This document shows positions 34,840 to 42,501 of a stretch of DNA of 64,000 nt, piece after piece; positions within the stretch are counted from its first letter, which is position 1, and each line of letters begins with the position of its first letter. The stretch lies in the NCBI RefSeq assembly GCF_016909015.1, contig NZ_JAFBFA010000031.1, forward strand, positions 4,872 through 68,871, written 5' to 3'. This DNA comes from Gracilibacillus alcaliphilus (GTDB taxonomy: Bacteria; Bacillota; Bacilli; Bacillales; Amphibacillaceae). The notes beneath the pieces were generated by a model that searched no databases, had not been told where the DNA came from, and saw nothing but the letters and a program-made list of their open reading frames with translations. The translations under genes and the position numbers were made by a program.

Positions 34840-35940
34840 TTATACATTAAAACGGAAGTGCATTACATCTCCGTCTTTTACTACGTAATCTTTACCCTCT
34901 AATCTTACTCTTCCCTTTTCTTTTGCTGCTTGTTCGGAGCCAGCTTCCACTAAATCATCATATGATACCGTTTCTGCCCGGATAAAACCTTTCTCAAAGT
35001 CACTGTGAATAATTCCAGCTGCTTGAGGTGCCTTCATTCCTTTTCTAAAGGTCCAGGCACGCACCTCTTGTACACCAGCTGTAAAATAAGTGCCTAATCC
35101 TAATAATTGATAAGCTGCTTTAATTAACTGGTCTAAGCCTGATTCAGCAATACCCAGCTCCTCAAGGAACATTTCTTTCTCTTCCCCATCCAGCTCTGCA
35201 ATCTCTGATTCCACTTTAGCACTGATCACAATCACTTCTGCCTGATCATTTTGGGCAAATTCTTTTACCAGTTTTACATATGGATTGTCTTCTATATCTA
35301 ACAACTCATCTTCTCCAACATTTGCTACATATAGTACAGATTTACTAGTCAGCAAATGCAGCCCTTTTACAAGCTTCTGTTGTTCATCGTTAAAAGATAC
35401 CGCACGTGCTGGTTTTTCCTCTTCAAATGCATCACGAAGTTTGTCTAATACTTCAAATTCTGCCACTGCTTCTTTATCTTTTTGCTTAGCCAATTTCTCT
35501 ACACGCTGTAAACGTTTAGTTACCGTTTCTAAATCGGCAAGGATTAATTCCAAGTTAATTGTCTCAATATCAGAAATCGGATCCACCTTACCAGACACAT
35601 GTGTAATATTATCATCTTGAAAACAACGCACCACATGACAGATCGCATCCACCTGCCGAATATGAGATAGAAATTGGTTGCCTAACCCTTCTCCCTTGCT
35701 CGCCCCTTTTACAATTCCGGCGATATCAGTAAATTCAAAGGCTGTTGGGATCGTTTTCTTTGGTTTTACTAATTCCGTTAATTTCTGCAGTCTGTGATCT
35801 GGTACTTCCACAATACCTACATTTGGATCTATGGTACAAAAAGGATAGTTTGCTGATTCTGCTCCTGCTTGCGTTATTGCGTTAAATAACGTTGATTTAC
35901 CCACGTTAGGTAAACCAACAATTCCTGCTGTTAATGCCAT
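34840..35940 (-). CDS. ychF: Redox-sensitive ribosome-binding GTPase/ATPase YchF
   Basis: A 366-residue Obg-related P-loop protein (YyaF in B. subtilis). P-loop GLPNVGKST (8-16), the NxxE variant in place of NKxD typical of ATP preference (seen as YVANVGEDEL), and a C-terminal TGS domain ending GDVMHFRFNV. It binds ribosomes and affects stress responses. It has its own promoter, and a palindrome in its leader. Confidence 0.97.
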   Translation of the reverse strand: MALTAGIVGLPNVGKSTLFNAITQAGAESANYPFCTIDPNVGIVEVPDHRLQKLTELVKPKKTIPTAFEFTDIAGIVKGASKGEGLGNQFLSHIRQVDAICHVVRCFQDDNITHVSGKVDPISDIETINLELILADLETVTKRLQRVEKLAKQKDKEAVAEFEVLDKLRDAFEEEKPARAVSFNDEQQKLVKGLHLLTSKSVLYVANVGEDELLDIEDNPYVKLVKEFAQNDQAEVIVISAKVESEIAELDGEEKEMFLEELGIAESGLDQLIKAAYQLLGLGTYFTAGVQEVRAWTFRKGMKAPQAAGIIHSDFEKGFIRAETVSYDDLVEAGSEQAAKEKGRVRLEGKDYVVKDGDVMHFRFNV

Positions 35941-35963
35941 TAACCTTCACTCCTTAAGGATTG

Positions 35964-36020
35964 CGTTCATATGAACGTATCAGTCATACCAATTATAGTG
36001 ATAGTTTCACTAATTGACAA
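35964..36020 (-). promoter_or_regulatory. ychF promoter and leader palindrome
   Basis: TTGTCA (36015-36020) and TATAAT (35992-35997) with 17-base spacing on the minus strand. Downstream, a perfect 14-base palindrome CGTTCATATGAACG (35964-35977) lies in the leader. Confidence 0.65.
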
Positions 36021-36032
36021 GTTATTCAAAAT

Positions 36033-36060
36033 AAAAAACCAAGGGTATTTCCCCCTTGAT
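36033..36060 (-). terminator. Terminator downstream of the DUF951 gene
   Basis: Stem CAAGGG / CCCTTG around ATTTCC, followed by a TTTTTTATTTT tract on the minus strand; separates the DUF951 gene from ychF. Confidence 0.7.
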
Positions 36061-36124
36061 TTACGCATTTTCATGTCACCAAAAACATATTTTCGACTGT
36101 CTTGTCTGTATTAAAAAACGAAAA

Positions 36125-36140
36125 TGTTTCACGTGGAACA
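36125..36140. promoter_or_regulatory. parS site
   Basis: TGTTTCACGTGGAACA is a perfect match to the Bacillus parS consensus (TGTTNCACGTGAAACA read on the other strand). It lies just after the DUF951 gene, 2.4 kb from parB. Confidence 0.93.
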
Positions 36141-36145
36141 AATTT

Positions 36146-36340
36146 CTAATTAGCCGGTTCGATAACCTTTTTCAACTTCTGCTCAAACTGTTTGCGCGGA
36201 ATCATTACACTATGTCCACAGCCTTCACACTTAATACGGATATCCATTCCCATTCGAATAATTTTCCATTTGTTTTCTCCGCAAGGGTGTGGTTTCTTCA
36301 TTTCCACGACATCATTTAGTTGAAATTGTTTCCGTTCCAT
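36146..36340 (-). CDS. DUF951 small zinc-ribbon-like protein (YyzM)
   Basis: A 64-residue basic protein. PHPCGENKW and CEGCGHSVMIPR give three cysteines plus a histidine that could hold a metal. DUF951 genes sit beside ychF and the par genes across Firmicutes; the function is unknown, with a nucleic-acid-binding role likely. The start has GAGGTGA upstream. Confidence 0.88.
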   Translation of the reverse strand: MERKQFQLNDVVEMKKPHPCGENKWKIIRMGMDIRIKCEGCGHSVMIPRKQFEQKLKKVIEPAN

Positions 36341-36381
36341 TCTATCACCTCAGTCTTACACAAACTCATATTTCTATTATA

Positions 36382-37392
36382 TTAGATTTTTTTATAAAAA
36401 GGAAATAGTAAAATCGCACAAAATAAATATAAGTTCACAATCCCATACAACGGGTATAAAAAGCCAATCAATGCAGAAAAACCAATACTGGTTAATGGCA
36501 GTAAACAGAGAAAAAGTACTAACGCTATCTTCCACATCGGAAAAGGAAAATAAGGTTTTAATCTGGTTACTAATGCCAGCATACCGGAAACTGCCGTTGT
36601 AAAGATGGCAAACCATAATAGAATCGACATCAAAATATTGGTATAGACCGAATAATTTTGCAAAATTGCAAATAACGGAATTTCATAGAAATTAATCATA
36701 TCAGCAATATGTACCAGACTATTATTGTAAAGAAAGGACGTCGCACCTAAGATTAATCCACTCCCAATACTAGCTATCCATATCTCACCATTGGAGCGAA
36801 TTTGATCACCAATTGCCCCTAGTACGGCTAGTATCGATAAAATATTGAGCGCAGTAAAGGTAAATGCTGCCATCCAATTCGACTGGCGTTCCCAAGCAAG
36901 ATCCCATGTTATCTGTTCATCCATTGAATAGAGCAGCAGCATAGCAACCAAGCCTACCATTAATACTGGCATCACAAATGAATTGAATTGCAGCACACCT
37001 TGCAATCCTTTGATAAACAAGATAACCGATAAGACGGCAAGAAAAAGGATCCCTGCCCACTTCGGCATGGAAAAAGCCTCAAATGTTGCCCCACTCCCAG
37101 CAGTCATGATCACCGTTGTAGACAGCAGATAGAAAAAAATCAAGAAATCATAAAAACGTGCCATCTGCTTTCCTAGCATTATCGTTAATAAATCAAAATA
37201 ATTCGTTGTTTGAAACCGATAGCTCGCCTTCATCACAATGGCAATACAAAAGATAAAGAAGAGCGTAAACAAGATAATAGCTAGTCCACTTTCATGACCA
37301 AAAAATTGCCACAATTCCCTGCCAGAAGTATAACCAGCGCCTACCATTATACCTAAAATTAAAAAAATCCATTTGAACCCCGCTCTCCACAT
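36382..37392 (-). CDS. YkvI-family membrane protein
   Basis: A 336-residue polytopic protein with about ten hydrophobic segments. The N-terminal FLILGIMVGAGYTSGRELWQF is a typical opening of YkvI-type proteins, related to the amino-acid/cation symporter fold. The substrate is unknown. The start follows AGGAGGAAT. It lies between the DUF951 and DUF554 genes. Confidence 0.8.
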   Translation of the reverse strand: MWRAGFKWIFLILGIMVGAGYTSGRELWQFFGHESGLAIILFTLFFIFCIAIVMKASYRFQTTNYFDLLTIMLGKQMARFYDFLIFFYLLSTTVIMTAGSGATFEAFSMPKWAGILFLAVLSVILFIKGLQGVLQFNSFVMPVLMVGLVAMLLLYSMDEQITWDLAWERQSNWMAAFTFTALNILSILAVLGAIGDQIRSNGEIWIASIGSGLILGATSFLYNNSLVHIADMINFYEIPLFAILQNYSVYTNILMSILLWFAIFTTAVSGMLALVTRLKPYFPFPMWKIALVLFLCLLPLTSIGFSALIGFLYPLYGIVNLYLFCAILLFPFYKKI

Positions 37393-37492
37393 ACTATTCC
37401 TCCTGCTATAACCGTTAATTGCTCTATAGTCTAACGTATGCGTGAAACAGCGCTAGTATGAAGGAAATCAGCACTTCATTCAAAAAGATCTT

Positions 37493-38200
37493 CTAATATA
37501 TGATATAGGCATAACCAAAATAAAAGATAATAAAGAGAAAAATAGCAGGAAGAAAGTCTCCTATTTTAAACTTAGTAATTTGTAGTATATTGAGCCCAAT
37601 CGCCAAAATTAATAATCCACCGATGGCAGTAACCTCGGATATAAAACCAGTTAACACTTGCTCTGGGAATATTCGATTAATTTGAACAGCCAACAAAGCA
37701 ATACTTCCTTGATATAAGACAACTGGAATCACAGAGAAAACAACACCATAACCTAAAGTAGTTGTCAATACCATAGCCATAAAACCATCTAAGAATGCTT
37801 TAGTAAATAAAACCTCATGATCCCCTCGGAGTCCTCCGTCCAAGGCACCTACAATCGCCATGGCACCAATCACAAAGATAAGACTGGCAGTGATAAACCC
37901 CTCGGTTACATTACCTTTTCTTCCTTTACTCACCCTCTCTTCTAATCGCTGCCCTATTCTGTTTAAATTATCCTCCAAATGAACAGCCGTCCCGACCATG
38001 CCTCCTAATAATAAGCTTAAGAGGATCATTATCACATTATCGGCTTGTATTGCCATTTGTATACCAATTAAGGTCACAACCAAACCGATTCCTTGTAAGG
38101 CAACATGTTTTATACGTTCTGGAATATTGGTAAAGATAAGTCCGATGATCGTACCAATAATTATACATAATCCATTAACAAGTGTACCTAATAAAACCAT
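37493..38200 (-). CDS. DUF554 membrane protein (YdfK-like)
   Basis: A 235-residue membrane protein with about seven hydrophobic segments and glycine-rich helices (GTLVNGLCIIIGTIIGL at the start; GALDGGLRGDHEVLFTKAFLDG in the middle, split by family). DUF554 proteins are widespread in Firmicutes and near par loci; the role is unknown, with transport suspected. Ribosome site GGGAGGA. Confidence 0.88.
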   Translation of the reverse strand: MVLLGTLVNGLCIIIGTIIGLIFTNIPERIKHVALQGIGLVVTLIGIQMAIQADNVIMILLSLLLGGMVGTAVHLEDNLNRIGQRLEERVSKGRKGNVTEGFITASLIFVIGAMAIVGALDGGLRGDHEVLFTKAFLDGFMAMVLTTTLGYGVVFSVIPVVLYQGSIALLAVQINRIFPEQVLTGFISEVTAIGGLLILAIGLNILQITKFKIGDFLPAIFLFIIFYFGYAYIIY

Positions 38201-38403
38201 TTACTTTCCTCCCAATAACTTAACAATAGGTCTGACTAGCTCTTTTTTAGAATAGAAAGCTGCCACATTTTACAACTGCTCATTCCTAAACTGTGTTTGG
38301 TACTCCCCTGCTTTTTTAGGAACGAAAAGCGCCCTTTTAAAAACGTAGTGATTGGAGCGTCACAACGGAGATAAAGGAAACACGACGACGGAAGGAGTCG
38401 ATG

Positions 38404-38521
38404 TGGACTTATCGTAGGGCGTGACGTGCAATCTCTAAAGTTTGGCACTTGGAGCTGGACATGGCTATTCTTGAATAAGAATGAACGCATGAAAAATTAT
38501 ATACTTTCTGATCTTACCAGT
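38404..38521. repeat. Dispersed repeat, family with TAGGGCGTGACGTG core, copy 1
   Basis: About 118 bases closely matching 46075-46194. Shared blocks are TAGGGCGTGACGTG, AATCTCTAAAGTTTGGC, CTTGGAGCTGGACATG and TATTCTTGAATAAGAAT. Both copies end against a terminator hairpin. The upstream part (38280-38403), with AAAAGCGCCCTTT and GGAGATAAAGGAAACACG, may belong to the full-length element. Confidence 0.85.
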
Positions 38522-38557
38522 AAAAAGCCTGGTTGTTTCACGTGAAACAATCAGGCT
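38522..38557 (-). terminator. parB terminator containing a perfect parS
   Basis: A 16-base-pair stem (38526-38557) with arms AGCCTGGTTGTTTCAC and GTGAAACAATCAGGCT and no free loop in DNA, followed by TTTTTA on the minus strand. Its centre, 38534-38549, is TGTTTCACGTGAAACA, a perfect symmetric parS. It lies 4 bases after the parB stop. Confidence 0.9.
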
Positions 38558-38561
38558 CGTT

Positions 38562-39395
38562 TTAATCCATCATATCTAGAATACGATTTAGATCATCATC
38601 AGAAAAAAATTCTATTTCAATTTTTCCTTTGCGTTTCCCCTTACTAATCGAGACATTGGTGCCAAAATACTCTTTCAAATGATTTTCGCGTTCCGTAATA
38701 AAGATATCTTTCTTTTCCTTCTTCGGCTTCTTCGGCTGGTTATTATTTAGCTGATTAATCAATGCCTCCACTTGGCGAACGTTTAGTTTTTCTTTCATAA
38801 TTCGTTGAACTACTGGCTTGAGTTTATGTTTGTCTTTTAATCCTAGTAAAGCTCTGCCATGTCCCATTGATATCGATCCATTATTTATCAAAACTACTAT
38901 ATCATCTGGTAAGCTTAATAAACGAACTAAGTTGGCAATATGCGAGCGACTCTTGCCTAATCGTTTAGCAAGCTGATCCTGTGTCATGCCTAATTCATTC
39001 ATTAATCGATCATAAGCTGTCGCCTCTTCAATCGGCGTTAGGTCTTCACGCTGAATATTCTCCAGCAGCGCTAATTCCATCATTTGTTCATCTGATAATT
39101 CCTTGATAATAACAGGAATAACATCCAAATTAGCTTCTTTCGCCGCTCTAAATCGGCGCTCCCCTACTACAATCTCATATCCTCTTATACTTTTTCGCAC
39201 AATTAATGGTTGTAAAATACCATGCTCTAGAATGGATTCCTTTAATTCCTCAATTGCATCTGCCTCAAAAACTTGACGAGGCTGATATGGATTGGGACGG
39301 CATTTCTTTAATTCAATTTCCTCAATTTTCTCAAAGTCTTCTTCTTCCACCTCTGGAAAAAAAGCATCTAATCCTTTTCCTAATCCTCTAGCCAC
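38562..39395 (-). CDS. parB: Chromosome-partitioning protein ParB (Spo0J)
   Basis: A 277-residue CTP-dependent clamp that loads at parS and organises the origin. The N-terminal MARGLGKGLDAFF, the CTPase box GERRFRAAKEA (about 78-88), central HTH (TQDQLAKRLGKSRSHIANLV, about 132) and C-terminal dimer domain are present. The GTG at 39395 gives the family start and overlaps parA by 8 bases. Three parS sites lie within 3 kb. Confidence 0.97.
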   Translation of the reverse strand: MARGLGKGLDAFFPEVEEEDFEKIEEIELKKCRPNPYQPRQVFEADAIEELKESILEHGILQPLIVRKSIRGYEIVVGERRFRAAKEANLDVIPVIIKELSDEQMMELALLENIQREDLTPIEEATAYDRLMNELGMTQDQLAKRLGKSRSHIANLVRLLSLPDDIVVLINNGSISMGHGRALLGLKDKHKLKPVVQRIMKEKLNVRQVEALINQLNNNQPKKPKKEKKDIFITERENHLKEYFGTNVSISKGKRKGKIEIEFFSDDDLNRILDMMD

Positions 39396-40149
39396 CTGCA
39401 ATCACTTCCTTTGCTAAATCAAGATATACTTCGGCTCCTCTTGATCTAGAATCATATGATATTATTGGTTTTCCATGACTTGGTGCTTCACTCAAACGAA
39501 CATTTCTAGGGATAATCGTGTTGTATACTTTATCCTGGAAATACTTTTTGACCTCATCGATGACTTGGATTCCTAAGTTGGTTCTTGCATCTAACATAGT
39601 TAATAACACACCCTCAATCATGAGGTGCTTATTTAAGTGCTTTTGTACCAGTCTAATCGTATTTAAGAGCTGACTTAATCCTTCCAAGGCATAATATTCA
39701 CATTGTACAGGAATTAAGACTGTATCTGACGCCGTTAATGCATTAATCGTGAGTAAACCTAATGATGGCGGACAATCAATAATGATATAATCATACTCAT
39801 CTTTCACACTGTCCAAGGCTTTCTTCAGGCGAACTTCCCGTGACATAGTGGAAACCAGTTCAATTTCCGCCCCGGACAGATGAATAGTTGCCGGTATAAT
39901 TTCTAAATGCTGAACAGTTGTTTGCATTCGCACCTCATTTACCTCTGCATCATCTACTAGAACGTCATAAATACATTTATTAACATCGGCCTTATTAACT
40001 CCTACCCCACTCGTAGCATTTCCTTGTGGATCTATATCGACGATTAGGATTTTTTTATTTAGATCTGCTAAGCAAGCACTCAAATTAACGGAAGACGTGG
40101 TTTTTCCAACACCGCCCTTTTGATTTGCGACGGCAATTATTTTCCCCAT
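39388..40149 (-). CDS. parA: ParA-family ATPase Soj
   Basis: A 253-residue deviant Walker ATPase, MGKIIAVANQKGGVGKTTSS with the P-loop KGGVGKTT (11-18). It drives origin segregation with ParB and regulates DnaA in B. subtilis. The ATG at 40149 follows GAGGTAGGTGA; an in-frame start 14 codons upstream has no support. Coupled to parB by overlap. Confidence 0.97.
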   Translation of the reverse strand: MGKIIAVANQKGGVGKTTSSVNLSACLADLNKKILIVDIDPQGNATSGVGVNKADVNKCIYDVLVDDAEVNEVRMQTTVQHLEIIPATIHLSGAEIELVSTMSREVRLKKALDSVKDEYDYIIIDCPPSLGLLTINALTASDTVLIPVQCEYYALEGLSQLLNTIRLVQKHLNKHLMIEGVLLTMLDARTNLGIQVIDEVKKYFQDKVYNTIIPRNVRLSEAPSHGKPIISYDSRSRGAEVYLDLAKEVIAGG

Positions 40150-40353
40150 GATGTCACCTACCTCTTGCAATTGTCTCTTATATTCTACCACTAAATTGAT
40201 ATTTTTCAGAAATAAAATACCTTTCCAGTGATAAATGATTCAAATGGTTTAATCTTTTTCCAAATGAACTCACATACTCCACTTGTTGCCTATGGCTTCT
40301 TTCCTTGATTTTTCATAGTTTATCAATCTTTCATGTAATTAGGCCTAAGATAC

Positions 40354-40390
40354 AAAAAAACAACCCATCTTCCTTGCTAGTAAAGATGGG
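40354..40390 (-). terminator. Terminator of noc
   Basis: Stem CCCATCTT (40364-40371) with AAGATGGG (40383-40390), followed by TTG and seven Ts on the minus strand; 11 bases after the noc stop. Confidence 0.82.
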
Positions 40391-40400
40391 CAGCGTACAG

Positions 40401-41261
40401 TTATTTTTTCTTAGGAATTTTGATGGTAATTTGATAGTAGTCATCATGTTCTTGTTCATTCGTTTCTAAATCAATGCCAGTATCAGAGACCATATTCAAT
40501 GATTGTCTAATCGTATTCATCGCAATTCGCATGTCTTTATTGATACCCTTCAAGCGCGGTTTCTTTGGTGTCTTCTTATCTGCCAGCTGTCGTTCAATGA
40601 GGGCCTCTGTTTGCTTCACATTCAGTTCCTTTTCAATGATTTGCAGCAATATTTTTAATTGTTGTTCTTCATTTTTCAAGGCAATCAAGGCCCTTGCATG
40701 ACGTTCCGTAATAGTCTTCTTTAAAATGGCCTCTTTGACCTCTTCTGGCAGCTTCAACAGCCGCATTTTATTGGCAATGGTGGATTGGCTTTTTCCTAAT
40801 CGCTGTGCTAGTGCCTCTTGTGTTAAGTTATGCATCTCAATCAGCTTCTCATAGGCTGCCGCCTCTTCAATAACGGTAAGCTCCTCACGCTGTAAATTCT
40901 CAATAAGGGCTACGGAGGCCGTTTCCTTATCCGTCATCTCACGAATAATAGCAGGAACCTTGTCCCATTCTAAGCTTTTTGCAGCACGCCAGCGTCTCTC
41001 ACCTGCTATGATCTCATAAGTTGCTTCCTCATTTTCTGCTTTACGTACGACAATAGGTTGTATTAAACCATGTGTATGTAAGGTTTGAGCCAACTCATTA
41101 ATTTTCTCTTCGTCAAAGATAGATCGAGGCTGATAGCGGTTTGGTACTATATTATCCGTTTCAATATATATTACCTCATCTTGTAGTTTCTCGAGATCCT
41201 CTGCTGACTCTTCACTCGATTTATCCCCTAATCCAAAAATTTTACCAAATGGGTGTAACAC
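40401..41261 (-). CDS. noc: Nucleoid occlusion protein Noc
   Basis: A 286-residue ParB paralogue. The N-terminal HPFGKIFGLGDK resembles the amphipathic membrane-targeting helix of Noc. The CTPase box GERRWRAAKSLEWDKVP and HTH TQEALAQRLGKSQSTIANKM follow. The GTG at 41261 is chosen since AGAAGGTGG lies 8 bases upstream. It prevents septation over the nucleoid. I found no confident Noc-binding site in the window. Confidence 0.95.
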   Translation of the reverse strand: MLHPFGKIFGLGDKSSEESAEDLEKLQDEVIYIETDNIVPNRYQPRSIFDEEKINELAQTLHTHGLIQPIVVRKAENEEATYEIIAGERRWRAAKSLEWDKVPAIIREMTDKETASVALIENLQREELTVIEEAAAYEKLIEMHNLTQEALAQRLGKSQSTIANKMRLLKLPEEVKEAILKKTITERHARALIALKNEEQQLKILLQIIEKELNVKQTEALIERQLADKKTPKKPRLKGINKDMRIAMNTIRQSLNMVSDTGIDLETNEQEHDDYYQITIKIPKKK

Positions 41262-41474
41262 AACAAGCACCACCTTCTTCTACTTCACATCATTCTATCA
41301 TTTATCCGTAAACTAGATGATCACGCTTTCCGCGGGTATTCTTCATCTACTTACAAAATTAACAAACAAAATTAAACATACTATCTTTAACAGCTAAAAA
41401 AGAGAGAGAAACAAAAGGGAAAACTTGCTTAATAAACGAGTTAAGCAAGTAAAACGAAACCGTTAGATATTCCT

Positions 41475-41490
41475 CGTTTCACGTGGAACA
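41475..41490. promoter_or_regulatory. parS site upstream of noc
   Basis: CGTTTCACGTGGAACA matches parS at 15 of 16 positions. It lies in the 510-base noc-rsmG gap, which also holds the repeat at 41624. Confidence 0.85.
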
Positions 41491-41623
41491 TCCTCCATCA
41501 TTCAATACTTCTATTTTATCACAAAAATCTCTTAAGCGATAAAAAATCTCACTAATTTTCCATAAATATATTTCTTAGCACCTAAATAGTCCCTCTACCT
41601 TAATAAGAAATATTTCCCCTTAA

Positions 41624-41762
41624 AGGTTGTTCCAAAAGTCCAACAAACATGACACGGCGGATGTCGAATTTGCCTTGAGCTTTCAACGCACACGATGCGC
41701 TCGTATCGGTGTTGCAACACGATATTGCGAACTCAATCGATAATGGTCCTTTTATCAACCTT
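41624..41762. repeat. MITE-like element, copy 2
   Basis: The left end is AGGTTGTTCCAAAAGTCC. The interior matches copy 3 (56786-56904): CGCACACGATG, GTATCGGTGTTGCAACA and TTGCGAACT, each with few changes. The right inverted end is degraded (TTTTATCAACC). It ends just before the rsmG stop. Confidence 0.75.
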
Positions 41763-41771
41763 TACATATAT

Positions 41772-42485
41772 TTATAACGGGTTCTTATTAGGGACACCTG
41801 GTTTTCTTGGATATTTCTTCGGTGTCTTACGTTTTTTATCAATAAATACAATATTTCGTTCCCCGTTATCCTCTGGCAAGGAAAAGGTTTCTAGCCTGTT
41901 CACTGCTCCTCCTAATATTTCAATGCCATCTTGTGCTTCCGTTAATTCCTCTTCTGCCTGAGAGCCCTTCATTGCAATAAACGTGCCACCTGTCCGTAAT
42001 AATGGTAAACACAACTCCGATAAAACAGAAGTTCTTGCAACAGCCCTCGCCATTACCACATCAAAATAATGTCTGAATTGTTCATTCCTTCCAAACAATT
42101 CAGCCCTGTCATGGTAGAAGCTTACGCCTTCTATCCCCAGCTTAACAGCTAAATGGTTAAGAAAGGTAATCCGTTTTTGCAAGGAATCTACAATGGTTAC
42201 TTGAATGTCTGGAAATAGAATTTTGAGCGGGATACTGGGGAACCCAGCCCCAGCACCCACATCACAAATATGCACTTGATTGGTAAAGTCGAAATAGAAG
42301 GCAGCGGTAATCGAATCATAGAAATGCTTGACATACACTTCTTCCTTATCGGTAATCGCTGTTAAATTCATCTTCTCGTTCCATTCCACCAAAATCTGAT
42401 AGTATTGTTCAAATTGTTGTAGCTGATGATCGGTTACTTGAATGTTATGTGCTTGTATATGGGCTTGAAAGGATTGAAGATCCAA
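41772..42485 (-). CDS. rsmG: 16S rRNA (guanine-N7) methyltransferase RsmG
   Basis: A 237-residue SAM-dependent enzyme methylating G527 (E. coli numbering). The SAM motif VHICDVGAGAGFPSIPLKI (about 68-86) and MARAVAR (about 140) are conserved. The TTG start follows GGGGAG. Third gene of the mnmE-mnmG-rsmG operon. Confidence 0.96.
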   Translation of the reverse strand: MDLQSFQAHIQAHNIQVTDHQLQQFEQYYQILVEWNEKMNLTAITDKEEVYVKHFYDSITAAFYFDFTNQVHICDVGAGAGFPSIPLKILFPDIQVTIVDSLQKRITFLNHLAVKLGIEGVSFYHDRAELFGRNEQFRHYFDVVMARAVARTSVLSELCLPLLRTGGTFIAMKGSQAEEELTEAQDGIEILGGAVNRLETFSLPEDNGERNIVFIDKKRKTPKKYPRKPGVPNKNPL

Positions 42486-42501
42486 TTACACCACTCCCCT
42501 A

